DNA from: Amanita rubescens
Taxonomy: Eukaryota > Basidiomycota > Agaricomycetes > Agaricales > Amanitaceae
Direction: 5' to 3'
Assembly (NCBI GenBank): GCA_015039365.1
Contig: WION01000088.1
Span: 1 to 64,000 of the forward strand
Length of the DNA stretch: 64,000 nucleotides
Shown: piece after piece, positions 22,172 to 32,900 of the stretch
Layout: the number at the start of each line of letters is the position of its first letter
Position numbering within the stretch: the first letter of the stretch is position 1
Program-made: the position numbers and the translations under genes
The notes under the pieces: generated by a model
Told to the model about the DNA's origin: nothing
Database searches by the model: none
Seen by the model: the letters and a program-made list of their open reading frames with translations, nothing else

Positions 22172-23669
22172 ATGTTGAGCGAGTTCGTGTTGACAGTCCT
22201 CTTCACAGTGACCCTTGCATTCTCTGGTTCTACCCAGAAACCACCTGGAGACAACGCAACCGTTCAAAGCAGTAATTCGACGGATAATCATGTCCTGCCT
22301 CTGAATAACGACTTGGCCTCGTTTTCGGTTGTGAACGACAGCGATAAGCTTTCGCGAAGGGAATTCAAGCGCAACGGCCGTGTAATGAAGAGGAACGGCA
22401 CGCCCAAAGTACGTGATCGTTTTCCGTATATTCCTAGCCCTTATTCTCCATTTAATAAAGAAATTTACAATACCACTTGATAAAAAAGCAGGCCGCACCC
22501 AATATACTGGCAAAATTTCCGTCGGTGAAGGATCATATGATGTCGTTTTTGGCACAGCTTCATTTGAAATGTGGTTGATCTCTGGATCCGGAACGAAATG
22601 CGATAAATCTGTCCAAGGTTTCCAACATAGATACTCGCCACGCTCGGCTAGAGATCAACATGTGGGTCAAAACTCATTAATAACGGTCAACGTTTTTGGT
22701 GGTTATGGCACGGGACCCGCGTTTCGCGATACGGTCAAGGTTGGAGAAGTATCACAAGAAATGAAATTCGCAGTTCTACGCAAAGTTGTGGGGTTCAGCG
22801 AGAATGTAGGAGATGGGTGCGCTCTCTTCCTCTCTTCCTCTTAACTGAACTCTTCATCAACATCGTCGCAGCGTTTTCCCTATGACCCTTTCCAGCCTCG
22901 GACAATTCCGATCTTCCTCCTTTTTATCAAAGGTCGTAACTGAAGGTATGGAACCGGTCTTCGCCTTCGCTCTTCGTCAAAATGGGGGTGAACTCCACTT
23001 GGGTATGATCGACGAGAGTTATGTTGATGGTGAAATTAAGTATTACGATCGCGCTTTGTACTCCCCTTTTTGGCAGGTCAATGATGCGAAAATTGCCGTA
23101 GGCACGCACCTGATGAAAAACGCAAGGGTCATATTCATTATTGAATCGCAGTTCTGCCGTGGCCCCGAAAAGGAGGTGGAGGCAATTTATAAGAAATTAG
23201 GAATGGGAGAGAAGTTGGACGATGGATTGTATCAAATCCCCTGCGACAAGAGCCATGACTTACCTACAATGATGGTTTGGTGGTCCGACGAAGAGCAATG
23301 GGCGATTCCTCCTCATCGGCAAGCATTCTCACTTCATCATCACTTCGGACTTGGGATACTCAACAGGCAAAATATAGCTTCGAACAGAGACATCCCATGG
23401 ATCCTACAAAATGTGTCGGGTTATTCGCAGCCCACACCAAGTTTACTGCGTCCAAAATTGGCGTGAAAACGTCACCGCACCCTTTACCCGACGAGAATTA
23501 TTGGGTATTAAGCCACGTGTGCGTCACAATCTCATACACCGAAATTGATCTAAGCCCAACTTTGATATTCAGTTTCATGCAAGATTTGTACATGGTGTTT
23601 TTGATTCACCGTCAGAAAATTGGGATATCGCGTCTCAAGGCAGGGAAAGGATACGGTCCCTCGAGATAA
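22172..23669 (+). CDS. Aspartic protease (A1/pepsin) homologue lacking both catalytic aspartates
   Basis: Five exons (22172-22412, 22492-22816, 22872-23318, 23378-23518, 23573-23669) sum to 1251 nt, 416 aa, normal for fungal pepsins. The N-terminus MLSEFVLTVLFTVTL looks like a signal peptide, followed by a propeptide-like region. Recognisable core: RTQYTGKISVGEGSYDVVF, flap-like GGYGTG, FAFALRQNGGELHLGMID, YYDRALYSPFWQV, TKCVGLFA and VFMQDLYMVF. The first catalytic motif, usually FDTGSS, reads FGTASF; the second, usually DTG or DSG, reads IIESQF. Both active-site Asp are therefore replaced. Frame and splice phases remain coherent (the third intron has a GC donor), so it is either a secreted pseudoenzyme or a gene that lost function recently. 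Peptidase activity is not expected. Confidence 0.8.
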
Positions 23670-24874
23670 CCACCACGAACATCCTGTTTAGGCTTCCACA
23701 TTATATGTAGATGTATACGATGCTTAAAATCAGCACGTACTCTCAGGGCTCGTAGTTTTGCCTGAACAAGCAGAGCTGAAGTGAATGGCTGATCCACAAT
23801 AGAAAAGGTCTATAAGCGCACTTCCGTCGCCCCGTTCTTGATGGCCAGGTTCCTTGATCAAGCAACATCCATTGGACCGAACACGCCACTAGAATGCTTA
23901 TGCAGGTTGAGGACCCACAAAGCGACAGAGAGCACAGATCGACCAGGTAAGGCGGCAGTAGAGAGTTGGGGAATGCTCGTTTCCACCCCACGCTCCAGGA
24001 GGGGATTGGGTGCATAGATAGACTCCACTTGACTTGATTCAAGGCAAGGACGATTATAGTATATGTATACGTGATCTGTTTTATGACTTGAACAACCGTC
24101 TCATTCTGGAAGCACGCATAGCAGTCAATGACGGCTCATCCTCGGTCCGAGGCGTACCTCGAAAAACGTGTTAGCGGCAATTCCCTTGCTTTGCACGACG
24201 GACGAACCTGTCTCCGCTAAAGGAAGTCAAATAGCCCTGAAGTGTTCGGAAGTGCGTGTAGGTGACGACGTGAAGAACGCGTAGGGCAGTGCGCGAATTT
24301 GAAATTGTGATAAGCGTTAAACAAGGCACTCGTTTTGGTGTAGACTGTAGAGTGCCAAGAATGCAGCCACGTGTGATGACGCGTCCCCCTTCGCGGGACC
24401 GAACTGACCAATGGCAATAGTGCCAGGGCAACACGAGGGCCGAAGCTGTGACTTGCATTTTTGTGGCGTGCTCATGTGAAGGACGATGTATGATAAGCAC
24501 GTTTTTGTGGTGAGTGCGTATGTTAGTTAGAGTTGCTGCGGCACTTACTGGAAGGGTCGCGCAGTCGTAAACAATAGGGAATGTCACGCAAGTCATCGAA
24601 ACGAAAGGGCGACCAATATTTATTCAAAGTTAAATAAATTCAATGAGACGCAAAGTCCCATACCAAAGATGATTGGTTATTACACTATATTACAAGCCCG
24701 ATTGTATATCTCCAATCGGTGTAGCATAAATAAATGCAACGTTAAGTGCAATATGGATGGTATGATATGCTTGGGAAACGAATGATATCAGGCAGGATGC
24801 GTGAGTGTGATGATAGCTGGAAAGCAACAAGACAACAGAGAACTACGAATGTTCGTACCAGTCGGCATGAGAGG
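23670..24874. other. Unassigned stretch
   Basis: Short ORFs only (up to 141 codons on the minus strand near 24171-24596), with compositions that do not suggest proteins. It contains the 3' ends of the flanking genes. No structure was recognised. Confidence 0.4.
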
Positions 24875-26182
24875 TTATACTCTGCCCTTCCGACGAACAG
24901 GCTGAGGAGGTGGTGGTGCATCGAGATGAGGAGTGCTGCCTGACATCCTCATTATAGTTTGTTCGAGCCTTTGGATACGTCGCTCCGTTTCATCATCTTT
25001 CTGTTGCATTTGTCGCTGTTGTTCAGCAAGCTGCTGTTTTAGCAGACGTTGCTCTTCCTGATGACGCCGCTCGATTTCTTCACGTTCCTTTTTATCTCTC
25101 TCTCGTTCTGACATGAGCACCTCGACCTGTCCCGTTAGCTTTTTCGTCGTTTCGACCTCCTCCGTCCTTGTTCGTTCATACTCTTCTTTCTAAATACCTT
25201 CAATCAGCATCGCAAACAGAACCAAGATAAAACCACTAACCTGCTGGTTCATGGTTTGTTTCTCCTTGTGGAAGTCTTCCCAGATCTTGTCAATCTGCTC
25301 TGGGTCGCGACGATGAACAGTGACGACGCCGAGGCTGCCAGTCGAGGCCTGACGCAGTCCCCACCTTGTTCTCTTCTTTCCGCCTTCCACCACTGTCCCG
25401 TTGTGGTGAATCTCCGTCCACTTTTCTAGGGTGCCAAACAATGTATCCGCAAACCAGTAACATTGACGACCGAGAATAGTGTAGGCGGTGCTGTCTTTGT
25501 GAACAACAAGCGTCAAGATCATAACGTCCCAAAGACTGGGACGTAATGAACGATCACCTGTGAATGTGATCGTCTTCAACACTTTGGAATGAGCGGGGTG
25601 ACCCTCGATCCTGACGACCATATCTGCGGCGAGATATTGATTCGAACTGATACCGGAGGGACGTGACAATGAACTGTCCGATACCCGGCGCATAGAGTGT
25701 CTGACGGAATTGGACGCTTTGGTTATGCTGCCCCTCATCGATGACAGAGATAATGACGAGTTCGACGATCCGGGAGAGAGGGACCCGCCAACATCGGTAC
25801 CGAACGATCCCACCGATGAAGACGACGACGACGCATCTTTGCGCTGGCCTGCAGCGCGGTCTGTGCGCAGTTCCAACTTGACCCTGTGCTCGTTCGTGAA
25901 CTCGTAGATAACGAATTCATGCTCGTTACGAGTGTTGGTAAATTTGCAGTGATACACCTTATCCAACCGGTAGCCTAGGAGTTCGAGCCATGTCTCTACG
26001 CTCCGCGATGTCCACCCCTCCAGGCACATCATGATGAGTTGTACCCAGACGATGATTGGCATTGGGACGCCAACATGGGGGACGGCTTTGCTTCCTGTGG
26101 TGGTACCCAAAGAGCTCATGAATGAAGATGGTAAAACGGATGATAGGAAGCCGCGAAAGGGGTTCTTGAAAGAGGGTGCCAT
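24875..26182 (-). CDS. Unknown conserved-looking protein with C-terminal coiled coil, 418 aa
   Basis: Two exons (25241-26182 and 24875-25189) separated by a 51-nt GTTAGT...TTTAG intron join in phase. Residues 1-120 are mixed, with GVPMPIIVWVQLIMMCLEGW and ELLGYRLDKVYHCKF. About 120-190 is Ser-rich and low complexity. About 200-320 is folded-looking (KVLKTITFTGDRSLRP, LGRQCYWFADTLFGTLEKW). Exon 2 is a strongly charged heptad-like coiled coil (KKEREEIERRHQEEQRLLKQ) ending in a Pro-rich, basic tail. I do not recognise the family. The start at 26182 gives the longest open frame and lacks a signal peptide. Confidence 0.7.
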
Positions 26183-28065
26183 TTCAGGCTGGGGTGTGAT
26201 TTATATGTAGTCGGAGGCTGCGTCGTAAGTCGCTGTAGTTGGTTTGATGGCGGCCTCGAGGACTTTCACATTCACCAACACGTGCTGCCTTGTTTTGCCC
26301 TGTTATTCTTCACCTCCCTGATTCACATCTCCGACTTGACTTAAACGAATTTACAACGAATATTCGTTGACAGAAATACTCCTCTGTTCTGCCAGTAGAT
26401 GCATCCAGAGCCTGTCCTTTGAACTTTTGCACGTCGTACGGCACTATGGGAACTCCTTTTCCAACGTGCACTGCTGTGCGGACCGTGTACCTCGAGGCTA
26501 AGCCAAGTCACTGGATTTAGTTATATCATCCGGATCTCGTGTCAGATGGGTGGAGACTGAGTCAAATCGAAAGGCAGCCTGGCGCGAGCCGCTTTTAGTT
26601 ATTTTTTAAAAAGGATATTCGCCCTTTTTTTTCCCTTCAGAAAAGAAAATCAACAGCGCTTCCTACCCTGGAGCTTCGTTGTACATGCGTTGTATAATCG
26701 GTTGAATGAAAAATTGAAAAATAAATGAATAACATAAGCTTCCCTCGCGACAGTGGGTCCACTATTCTCAGACCCAGAAGCGCTCCTGAAAAATCACCCC
26801 ACCCTGCGCAATGTCTTCACCCGACCTCTCACCTATTCTACGCTCTTTCCCGCAGCGGAATTAACCGTCAGGATGCCGAAAAGACGCGCGACGCAAGGCT
26901 GTAAGACCAAATCGCATTTTCCAACTCAGAAGGCTGATGAACCGCTAGGCTGAGCCTCGGACGTGTTTCACGGCGTTGCAACAACGTACACCATTGTTCG
27001 ACATAATCGGCCCTTCTCCGAGAGTAGTTCACCTCAGAACATGCGAGGCTCATCAGTCGGCTACTCCAAGATCCCTCAATGTACATCGAAAATTAATTCA
27101 TAGTTCGATATCAATTTCATGAATTTTTAGAAACTCGGAAACTCCCCCAGAAGCTGTAGACGGCAGCTCAGCCTTCCATCCATACTAGGGATCTTCGCTT
27201 CTAGGCTGCCAAACTTTTGCGACCCATTAGCAGAGTGCGCCACTGACCCAAAGGCGCCAGAATAAGCTTGCCGGCGACTGCTGCCTGCCAATCCGATAAT
27301 CATCACGCAAAACTCCTTTCTTATACACGCGCTCAACGCGCACCGTGGGTCCATCTGATACGTGAAAAACAACAGCCTCGCTCTGATGGTCGTCTAAAAT
27401 TCTCCGACAAGTCAAACACGATTATCCCGATGCCTGACACCCCAGAAGGTCGACATTAAATAAAACTGAAGATCCTCATTTATCCCCAATTCGACATCTC
27501 TATTCTGACCGAAAATGCTGTATATGATTTCCCCGCTCGATTTGTTACTCCGACAATGTTGTGCTCGTGCTGTATAGGAGTATTCCGATTTGGTCCAGTT
27601 GACTTTGCTACCCGTTTGGGAAAGAGTTAATAATAGTAGCATCAGTAAATAGAAACAAACAATGATCATTCTTGGCATCGTCGTCCATTTCCGAATCGGC
27701 TAGAGGAGGCTGACCAGAACAGTCGATTGTGCCACGAAACTACAACCGTAATTTAGAAAATCTCATTGAGATTCTAATGCCGCGTACAACAGAATTTCTA
27801 GTACAGAGAGTGCTGGCCTTGAAATTTCCGTCAAATCCACCGAAATTCGCTAGCCCGTGCGTTTTCTGGACCGACTATTCGACTCCCCACCTAATGAACT
27901 TTATTAGCGAGCAACAGATGCACATGAAGGTGCAGACGACGAGGTTATAAAATAACGCGCGCGCTGAGCGCGCATCATGTGTTTAAGGGGATCAAACTCC
28001 GGCGCTGCCGAAAATCGGAAAAATGTGATATTATTATGTCGTAAAAATCAGTGCTGCGTATCAAG
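26183..28065. other. Unassigned 1.9 kb stretch
   Basis: Contains the 5' flank of the coiled-coil gene on its left and the tRNA upstream region on its right. ORFs are short and show no motifs. A long pyrimidine/T run lies near 26625-26640 and a GCGCGCGC patch near 27957-27972. Confidence 0.4.
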
Positions 28066-28149
28066 GTCCGTATCGATTAGTGGTCAAATCATCTCGTTGT
28101 GGTTGATCGCAATTCCGAGAAGCCGCTGGTTCGACTCCAGCTATGGACA
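28066..28149 (+). tRNA. tRNA-His(GTG): tRNA-His (GTG) with a 12-nt intron
   Basis: The acceptor stem GTCCGTA pairs with TATGGAC (one G-U), followed by discriminator A. The D arm is GATT/AATC with loop AGTGGTCA. The anticodon stem TCTCG/CGAGA encloses TTGTGG, a 12-nt intron (TTGATCGCAATT) and C, placing anticodon GTG with the intron one base 3' of it, the standard eukaryotic position. The T arm GCTGG/CCAGC has loop TTCGACT, which also supplies a good B box. Without the intron it is 72 nt. All stems pair, so it should be functional; the extra 5' G of tRNA-His is normally added after transcription. Confidence 0.92.
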
Positions 28150-28159
28150 TAGGGAGATC

Positions 28160-28164
28160 TTTTT
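28160..28164 (+). terminator. RNA polymerase III terminator of tRNA-His
   Basis: A TTTTT run 11 nt after the tRNA discriminator base, the usual Pol III stop signal. Confidence 0.75.
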
Positions 28165-28262
28165 GATGTGTTTCCCCCTCAAGAGCACCTGCCATAAAAA
28201 CGCAACTAAGAATGGAATATATGACGGCAGTGTAAGCATAGCGACATGCAGAACTGAAAACA

Positions 28263-28890
28263 TTGGGCCGGAGCGGCGTATGCCATGCTCGTGTCCCAAT
28301 ACACCCCGGGCCCAGAGCAGGTTCTGAACAAGAAAGCGGAGGAACGGGGAATCAAAGTGGAAAGACCATATCACTTGTTGGGTTGTCTGACGGCGAAGAT
28401 GAATCGATCGTCGCGGCGTTTGAAAATGAAGAAAAGATCAGGGCAAAGTGCGTCATCGGCGCGGACGGGTCGCGTTCTGTCGTCCGTCAGTTCGTCAACC
28501 TTGGCTTTGCCGACCCGGATGGCGCTTCCATTATGACAAGTACGTGCGCCAAATGGTCTTGGCCGACGTATCCTTCCCCGCATCCAACGCACTTGACGCG
28601 TGGCCAAGTGTCTCGGTATACCTCCAAGACCAACATCTCATGTTATCCGGGCAGCATACTATATAGGATTGGATTTAACATACCCAAGGGGGACGGGCCA
28701 CCGACGTGGCTTATTATTTGGATAAAATCCTGCCCAAGTTTTTATACCCAGGAAAGAGAGAGGCATGTATCGTAAAGATTGACAAGGTACTATTTTGGTC
28801 GACGAAGTTCCGAACGCACTCTGCCATCGCAGAAAAGTACCTCGTATGGCTCCACGCACGGAATGGGAATCAAAACCGAACCCCAAATTC
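28263..28890 (+). pseudogene. FAD-dependent aromatic monooxygenase, decayed fragment
   Basis: Segments typical of p-hydroxybenzoate/phenol hydroxylase-type flavoproteins follow one another in changing frames: EQVLNKKAEERGIKVERPY, then EKIRAKCVIGADGSRSVVRQ (the GADGxxS FAD motif), then HYDKYVRQMVLADVSF, then YRIGFNIPKGDGPP, then VLFWSTKFRTHSAIAE. Frame changes near 28360, 28525, 28657 and 28700 are not explained by introns, and both termini (dinucleotide-binding GxGxxG and C-terminal domain) are missing. It is a dead fragment lying directly downstream of the tRNA. Confidence 0.7.
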
Positions 28891-29379
28891 TCTCGTCGTA
28901 TAAGAGTATGGATCAACGTGGCATGAACGTGCGCTCAAAACGATCCATATGTCGAAGCGAACAATGGGATTTATGGCGGCATTGCATTGGCGCATGGATG
29001 GAGGAAGTACTTGATTTTGTGGGCGGTGAGACAGTTCTTCCAAGATGCCGTTTATGAAGAAAAAGTTAGCGTGGGTGCTTAGTGGGCTAGGGCGGGCTTG
29101 AGTCTTGGATTTCATTCCCCACCGCCACGGTCCACCACCACCACCCATTCCTTATTTGTTGTTCCCTCCACCGTCTCCATCATCCCTCAAGCACAGCGTG
29201 TCCCAGCCGCTTGTCACGAAGACTACCGTTCAACCATTACCAACGGCCATCCGTTCTGTGGTATCGGGAGTGAAGAAGGCACAAGGAAGGACAGAACGAG
29301 TTTGTTTTGTAGCAGATAGATTGTACAGATAGATTGTACATTTGATGGAGATAAGCGTAAACACCAGGTCTCATTGTGA
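28891..29379. other. Unassigned stretch
   Basis: No supportable gene. Short ORFs only, with a Pro/His-rich one near 29105-29150 caused by a CCACC repeat. Confidence 0.35.
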
Positions 29380-29993
29380 GCGTTTCGATTGATGTCCTCA
29401 GGTTTTGCAAATGGTGAGCTTGAGAGACGTCTTCAAGTTCGACTGAATGAGAGGTGGCCCAGCCGTTCTGTAACTGCTTCTGTTCCAAGCTGGCAACATC
29501 GAGCTCAATTTTCACATCGCCTCCGAGCCTCCCACCACTCCGAAGGTGCCCGCCGTCGCATTATCACAGAGGAGTCTGCGCTCCACATAACAACCTCGTT
29601 AGCAGGACGATTCCGGCTGCTTGGACTGCCCGGATTGCTTCTAGCAACTCCTGATGATGTGTACAAGCTGACCATGTTTGGAATATAGTGGTATATAGTG
29701 GTACGAGGCAGACGAGACGACGATAGTCATGGAGGACTGCCAAAGTGCGATCGGAATCGAACTGGTCCAGAGCCAAATCTTCGTATTGAACTCGCTATCA
29801 GGATATGTCGATTTCCTACAGGAAGGAAACGTGGATGTGGTGGGGGTGAAGGGAACAGCTACACAAAGGTGGCCATTTTGCCGTCAAGTGTGACACGTGA
29901 CGTGCGTTACGATCGCTCTTTCTCTTCGCTCCCACAGAAACCACGATTAACCAAAACCACATTATAGGGGACAACCAACCCACCTTTCTAATC
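29380..29993 (+). promoter_or_regulatory. Conserved upstream flank of the plus-strand NB-ARC/TPR gene
   Basis: This 0.6 kb is homologous, in the same orientation relative to the gene, to 42666-43140 and 61247-61730 upstream of the other receptor copies. Shared pieces include GGCAGACGAGACGACGAT, AGCCAAATCTTCG and the segment just before the start (ACCAAAACCACATTATAGGG). All three can be read as an ORF-like stretch containing GRFRLLGLP, but indels and stops differ between copies, so I treat it as regulatory or leader DNA rather than a gene. Confidence 0.55.
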
Positions 29994-32900
29994 ATGGCCA
30001 GCTCAGATGGCAATTTTTTCACTGGAGCTCAGAATGTGTCCGTCATAGGTAGCCAGTTCTTTGGGGTTCATGGGAATTATGTATGTAAACAGTAACATTG
30101 GGTTAGTGTGACTCAGATATCAATGATCTAACTCTTAGCAAACAATTGGTCACTCAATTGTTCCTTCTGATATGTTACCACCCTTGCCTCCTCTAAGGCA
30201 TTCAAGTACTATGTTTACAGGTCGTGGTACATATTTAGAGTGCCTAAGGGATCATTTTGCCTTAAGTGCCACCAGACAAAGGAAGTCATTTCTTTTGCAT
30301 GGTATGGGAGGCATTGGAAAGACTCAAATTTGCCTCAAATTTATTGAAAAACATGAAACTCTGTGAGTGCTACTAGACAATTCACATAGCTACATTGAAT
30401 ATAATTGAGTATCTTACATAGATTTTCTGACATATTTTGGATTGATGCTTCTTCAGAGAGTACTATTGATCTCAGACTCAAGCAAATTGCTCAGGCAAAT
30501 AGTGCCACTGCTGAAGCTGCCTCTTCAGCTGGAGCTGCTCTCAAGTGGATTTCAAAAAAGTTCAATTGGTTGATAATATATGATAATGCAGATGGTGGAT
30601 ACCAAATAGTAGAAAGGTTCCTCCCTCCTGGAGATGGAGGAAATATTTTGATAACAAGCAGGAATCTGGAATTGATGAGAATCACAGAGAATTCAATGGA
30701 GGTTCTTGAAATGGGAGAAGAGGAGGCATTATCTCTGCTGTTAAAATCATCCAGGCTAAATTATACATCAGAGGGTATGCAAACCAAGGGCAAACTACTT
30801 ATTTCAAAGCTTGGAGGGATTCCCCTTGCAATTGACCAAGCTGGGGCATATATGCTAACATGTAAATGCTCCCTTGATGATTACCTGGAATTATATGCCA
30901 AGAATCATGATGAATTAATGTCAAATCCTTTATTCAAAGGAGCATCTGATTATGGATCCTGCACATATGGAACTTGGGAGATCTCAATGAAAGAAATTGA
31001 AAGAAGAGCTGCACAAGACAGAAAACCTGAAGCTATGGCAGCTGAGAGTGCTATTACTCTACATCAGATAATTGCATTTTTGCATCATGAAAATATACCA
31101 GAGGAGTTATTCAAAAATGCTGCAGAGAACTATATGAAGAGAAACATTGATGAAGAGGAGGAAGTTGGTCTCCCACTTTCAATAACAATGGTGGATCCTA
31201 AGGTCTTGTTCTTGGATGAAAATGGGGAATGGAATAAAATGCAATTTCAATTAGGGATTCAAGTGCTGCTGTCATTTTCCCTGATTAAATGCAGTGGAAA
31301 GCTTTATTCAGTCCACCCTGTAATCCATTCTTGGAGCAGGAGTAGAATTCCAAAGATGGAAATTGTATGGCAGGTTCTTATGACAAAGGCATTGTTAGCC
31401 TGTTCTGTGGAGTTTGATAGTAACATTCACAATTATGAATATTCTCGGCTACTTGCACCACACATAAGAACAATCAATAATCAGGCATCACAGCTAAATG
31501 TAAATAACTTCTACTATGATGATGAATGTGATCAATTTTCACATGTATTCCATCACATTGGGAGTTGGAATGAGATGGAAAAGCTAAGGATGTGGATGTT
31601 GGAAAGAAGGAAAGCAGCTCTTGGACCAAAACATCCATTGGTTCTGAATAGCATGGGTAATCTAGCATCTACATACAGGAGACAAGGCAGGTGGGATGAG
31701 GCAGAGAAGCTGCATGTAGAAGTCATGGAGGCAAGAAAAGAACAGCTTGGATCACATCACCCAGACACTCTCACTAGCATGGCTAGTCTAGCATCCACAT
31801 ACCGGGGGCAGGGTAGGTGTGATGAGGCAGAGAAGCTGCAGGTAGAAGTCACAGAGGCAAGGAAAGAAAAGCTTGGATCACAGCACCCATACACTCTTGT
31901 CAGCATGGCTAATCTAGCATCCACATACTGTGAGCAGGGGAGACAGGATGAGGCAGAGAAGCTGCATGTAGAAGTTCTGGAGGCAATGAAAGAACATCTT
32001 GGATCACAGCACCCAACCACTCTTGCTGCCATGGCTAATGTATCATCCATATATAGGAAGCAGGGGAGGTGGGATGAGGCAGAGAAGCTGCATGTAGAAG
32101 TTATGGATGCAAGGAAAAAAACCCTTGGATCAGATCACCCAGACACTCTTACCAGCATGGCTGATTTAGCATCCACATACAGGTACCAGGGGAGGTGGGA
32201 TGAGGCAGAGAAGCTGGATGTAAAAGTCATGGAGGCAAGCAAAGAAAAGCTTGGATTGCAGCACCCAGACACTCTTATCAGCATGGCTGGTCTAGCATCC
32301 ACATATAGGGGGCAAGGGAGGTGGGATGAGGCAGGGAAGCTGGATGTAGAAGTCATGGAGGCAAGGAAAAAAAAGCTTGGACCACAGCACCCATGCACTC
32401 TTACCAGCATGGCTAATCTAGCATTCACATACGGGCATCAGGGGAGGTGGGATGAGGCAGAGAAGCTGGAGGTAAAAGTCTTAGAGGCCAGCAAGGAAAA
32501 GTTTGGATCACATCACCCAGACACTCTTACCAGCATGGCCAATCTAGCAATTACATACAGGAACCAGGGGATGTGGGATGAGGCAGAGAAGCTAGAGGTA
32601 GAAGTTTTAGAGGTGGGCAAAGAAATGCTTGGCTCACAGCACTTGGACACTCTTACCAGCATGACTAATCTAGCATGCATATATTGTTACCAGGGGAGGT
32701 GGGATGAGGCAGAGAAGCTGCAGGTAGAAGTCATGATGGAAATGAAAGACAAGCTGGGATCACAGCACCCAGACACTCTTACCAGTATGGCTGATCTAGC
32801 ATGGATTTACAGGAATCAGGGGAGGTGGGATGAAACAGAAAAGCTGGAGCTAGAAGTCATGGAGGCAAGCAAAGAAAAGCTTGGATCACAACACCCAGAT

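Noticed and set aside
25190..25240. C-terminal extension VSGFILVLFAMLIEGI of the coiled-coil protein
   Set aside because: This hydrophobic end is translated intron: GTTAGT...TTTAG removes it and joins directly to the charged coiled-coil exon.
30405..30421. TTG start at 30405 for the large receptor ORF
   Set aside because: The region is the end of an intron (30363-30421); the exon joins ETL to FSDIFW in phase, so no alternative start is needed.
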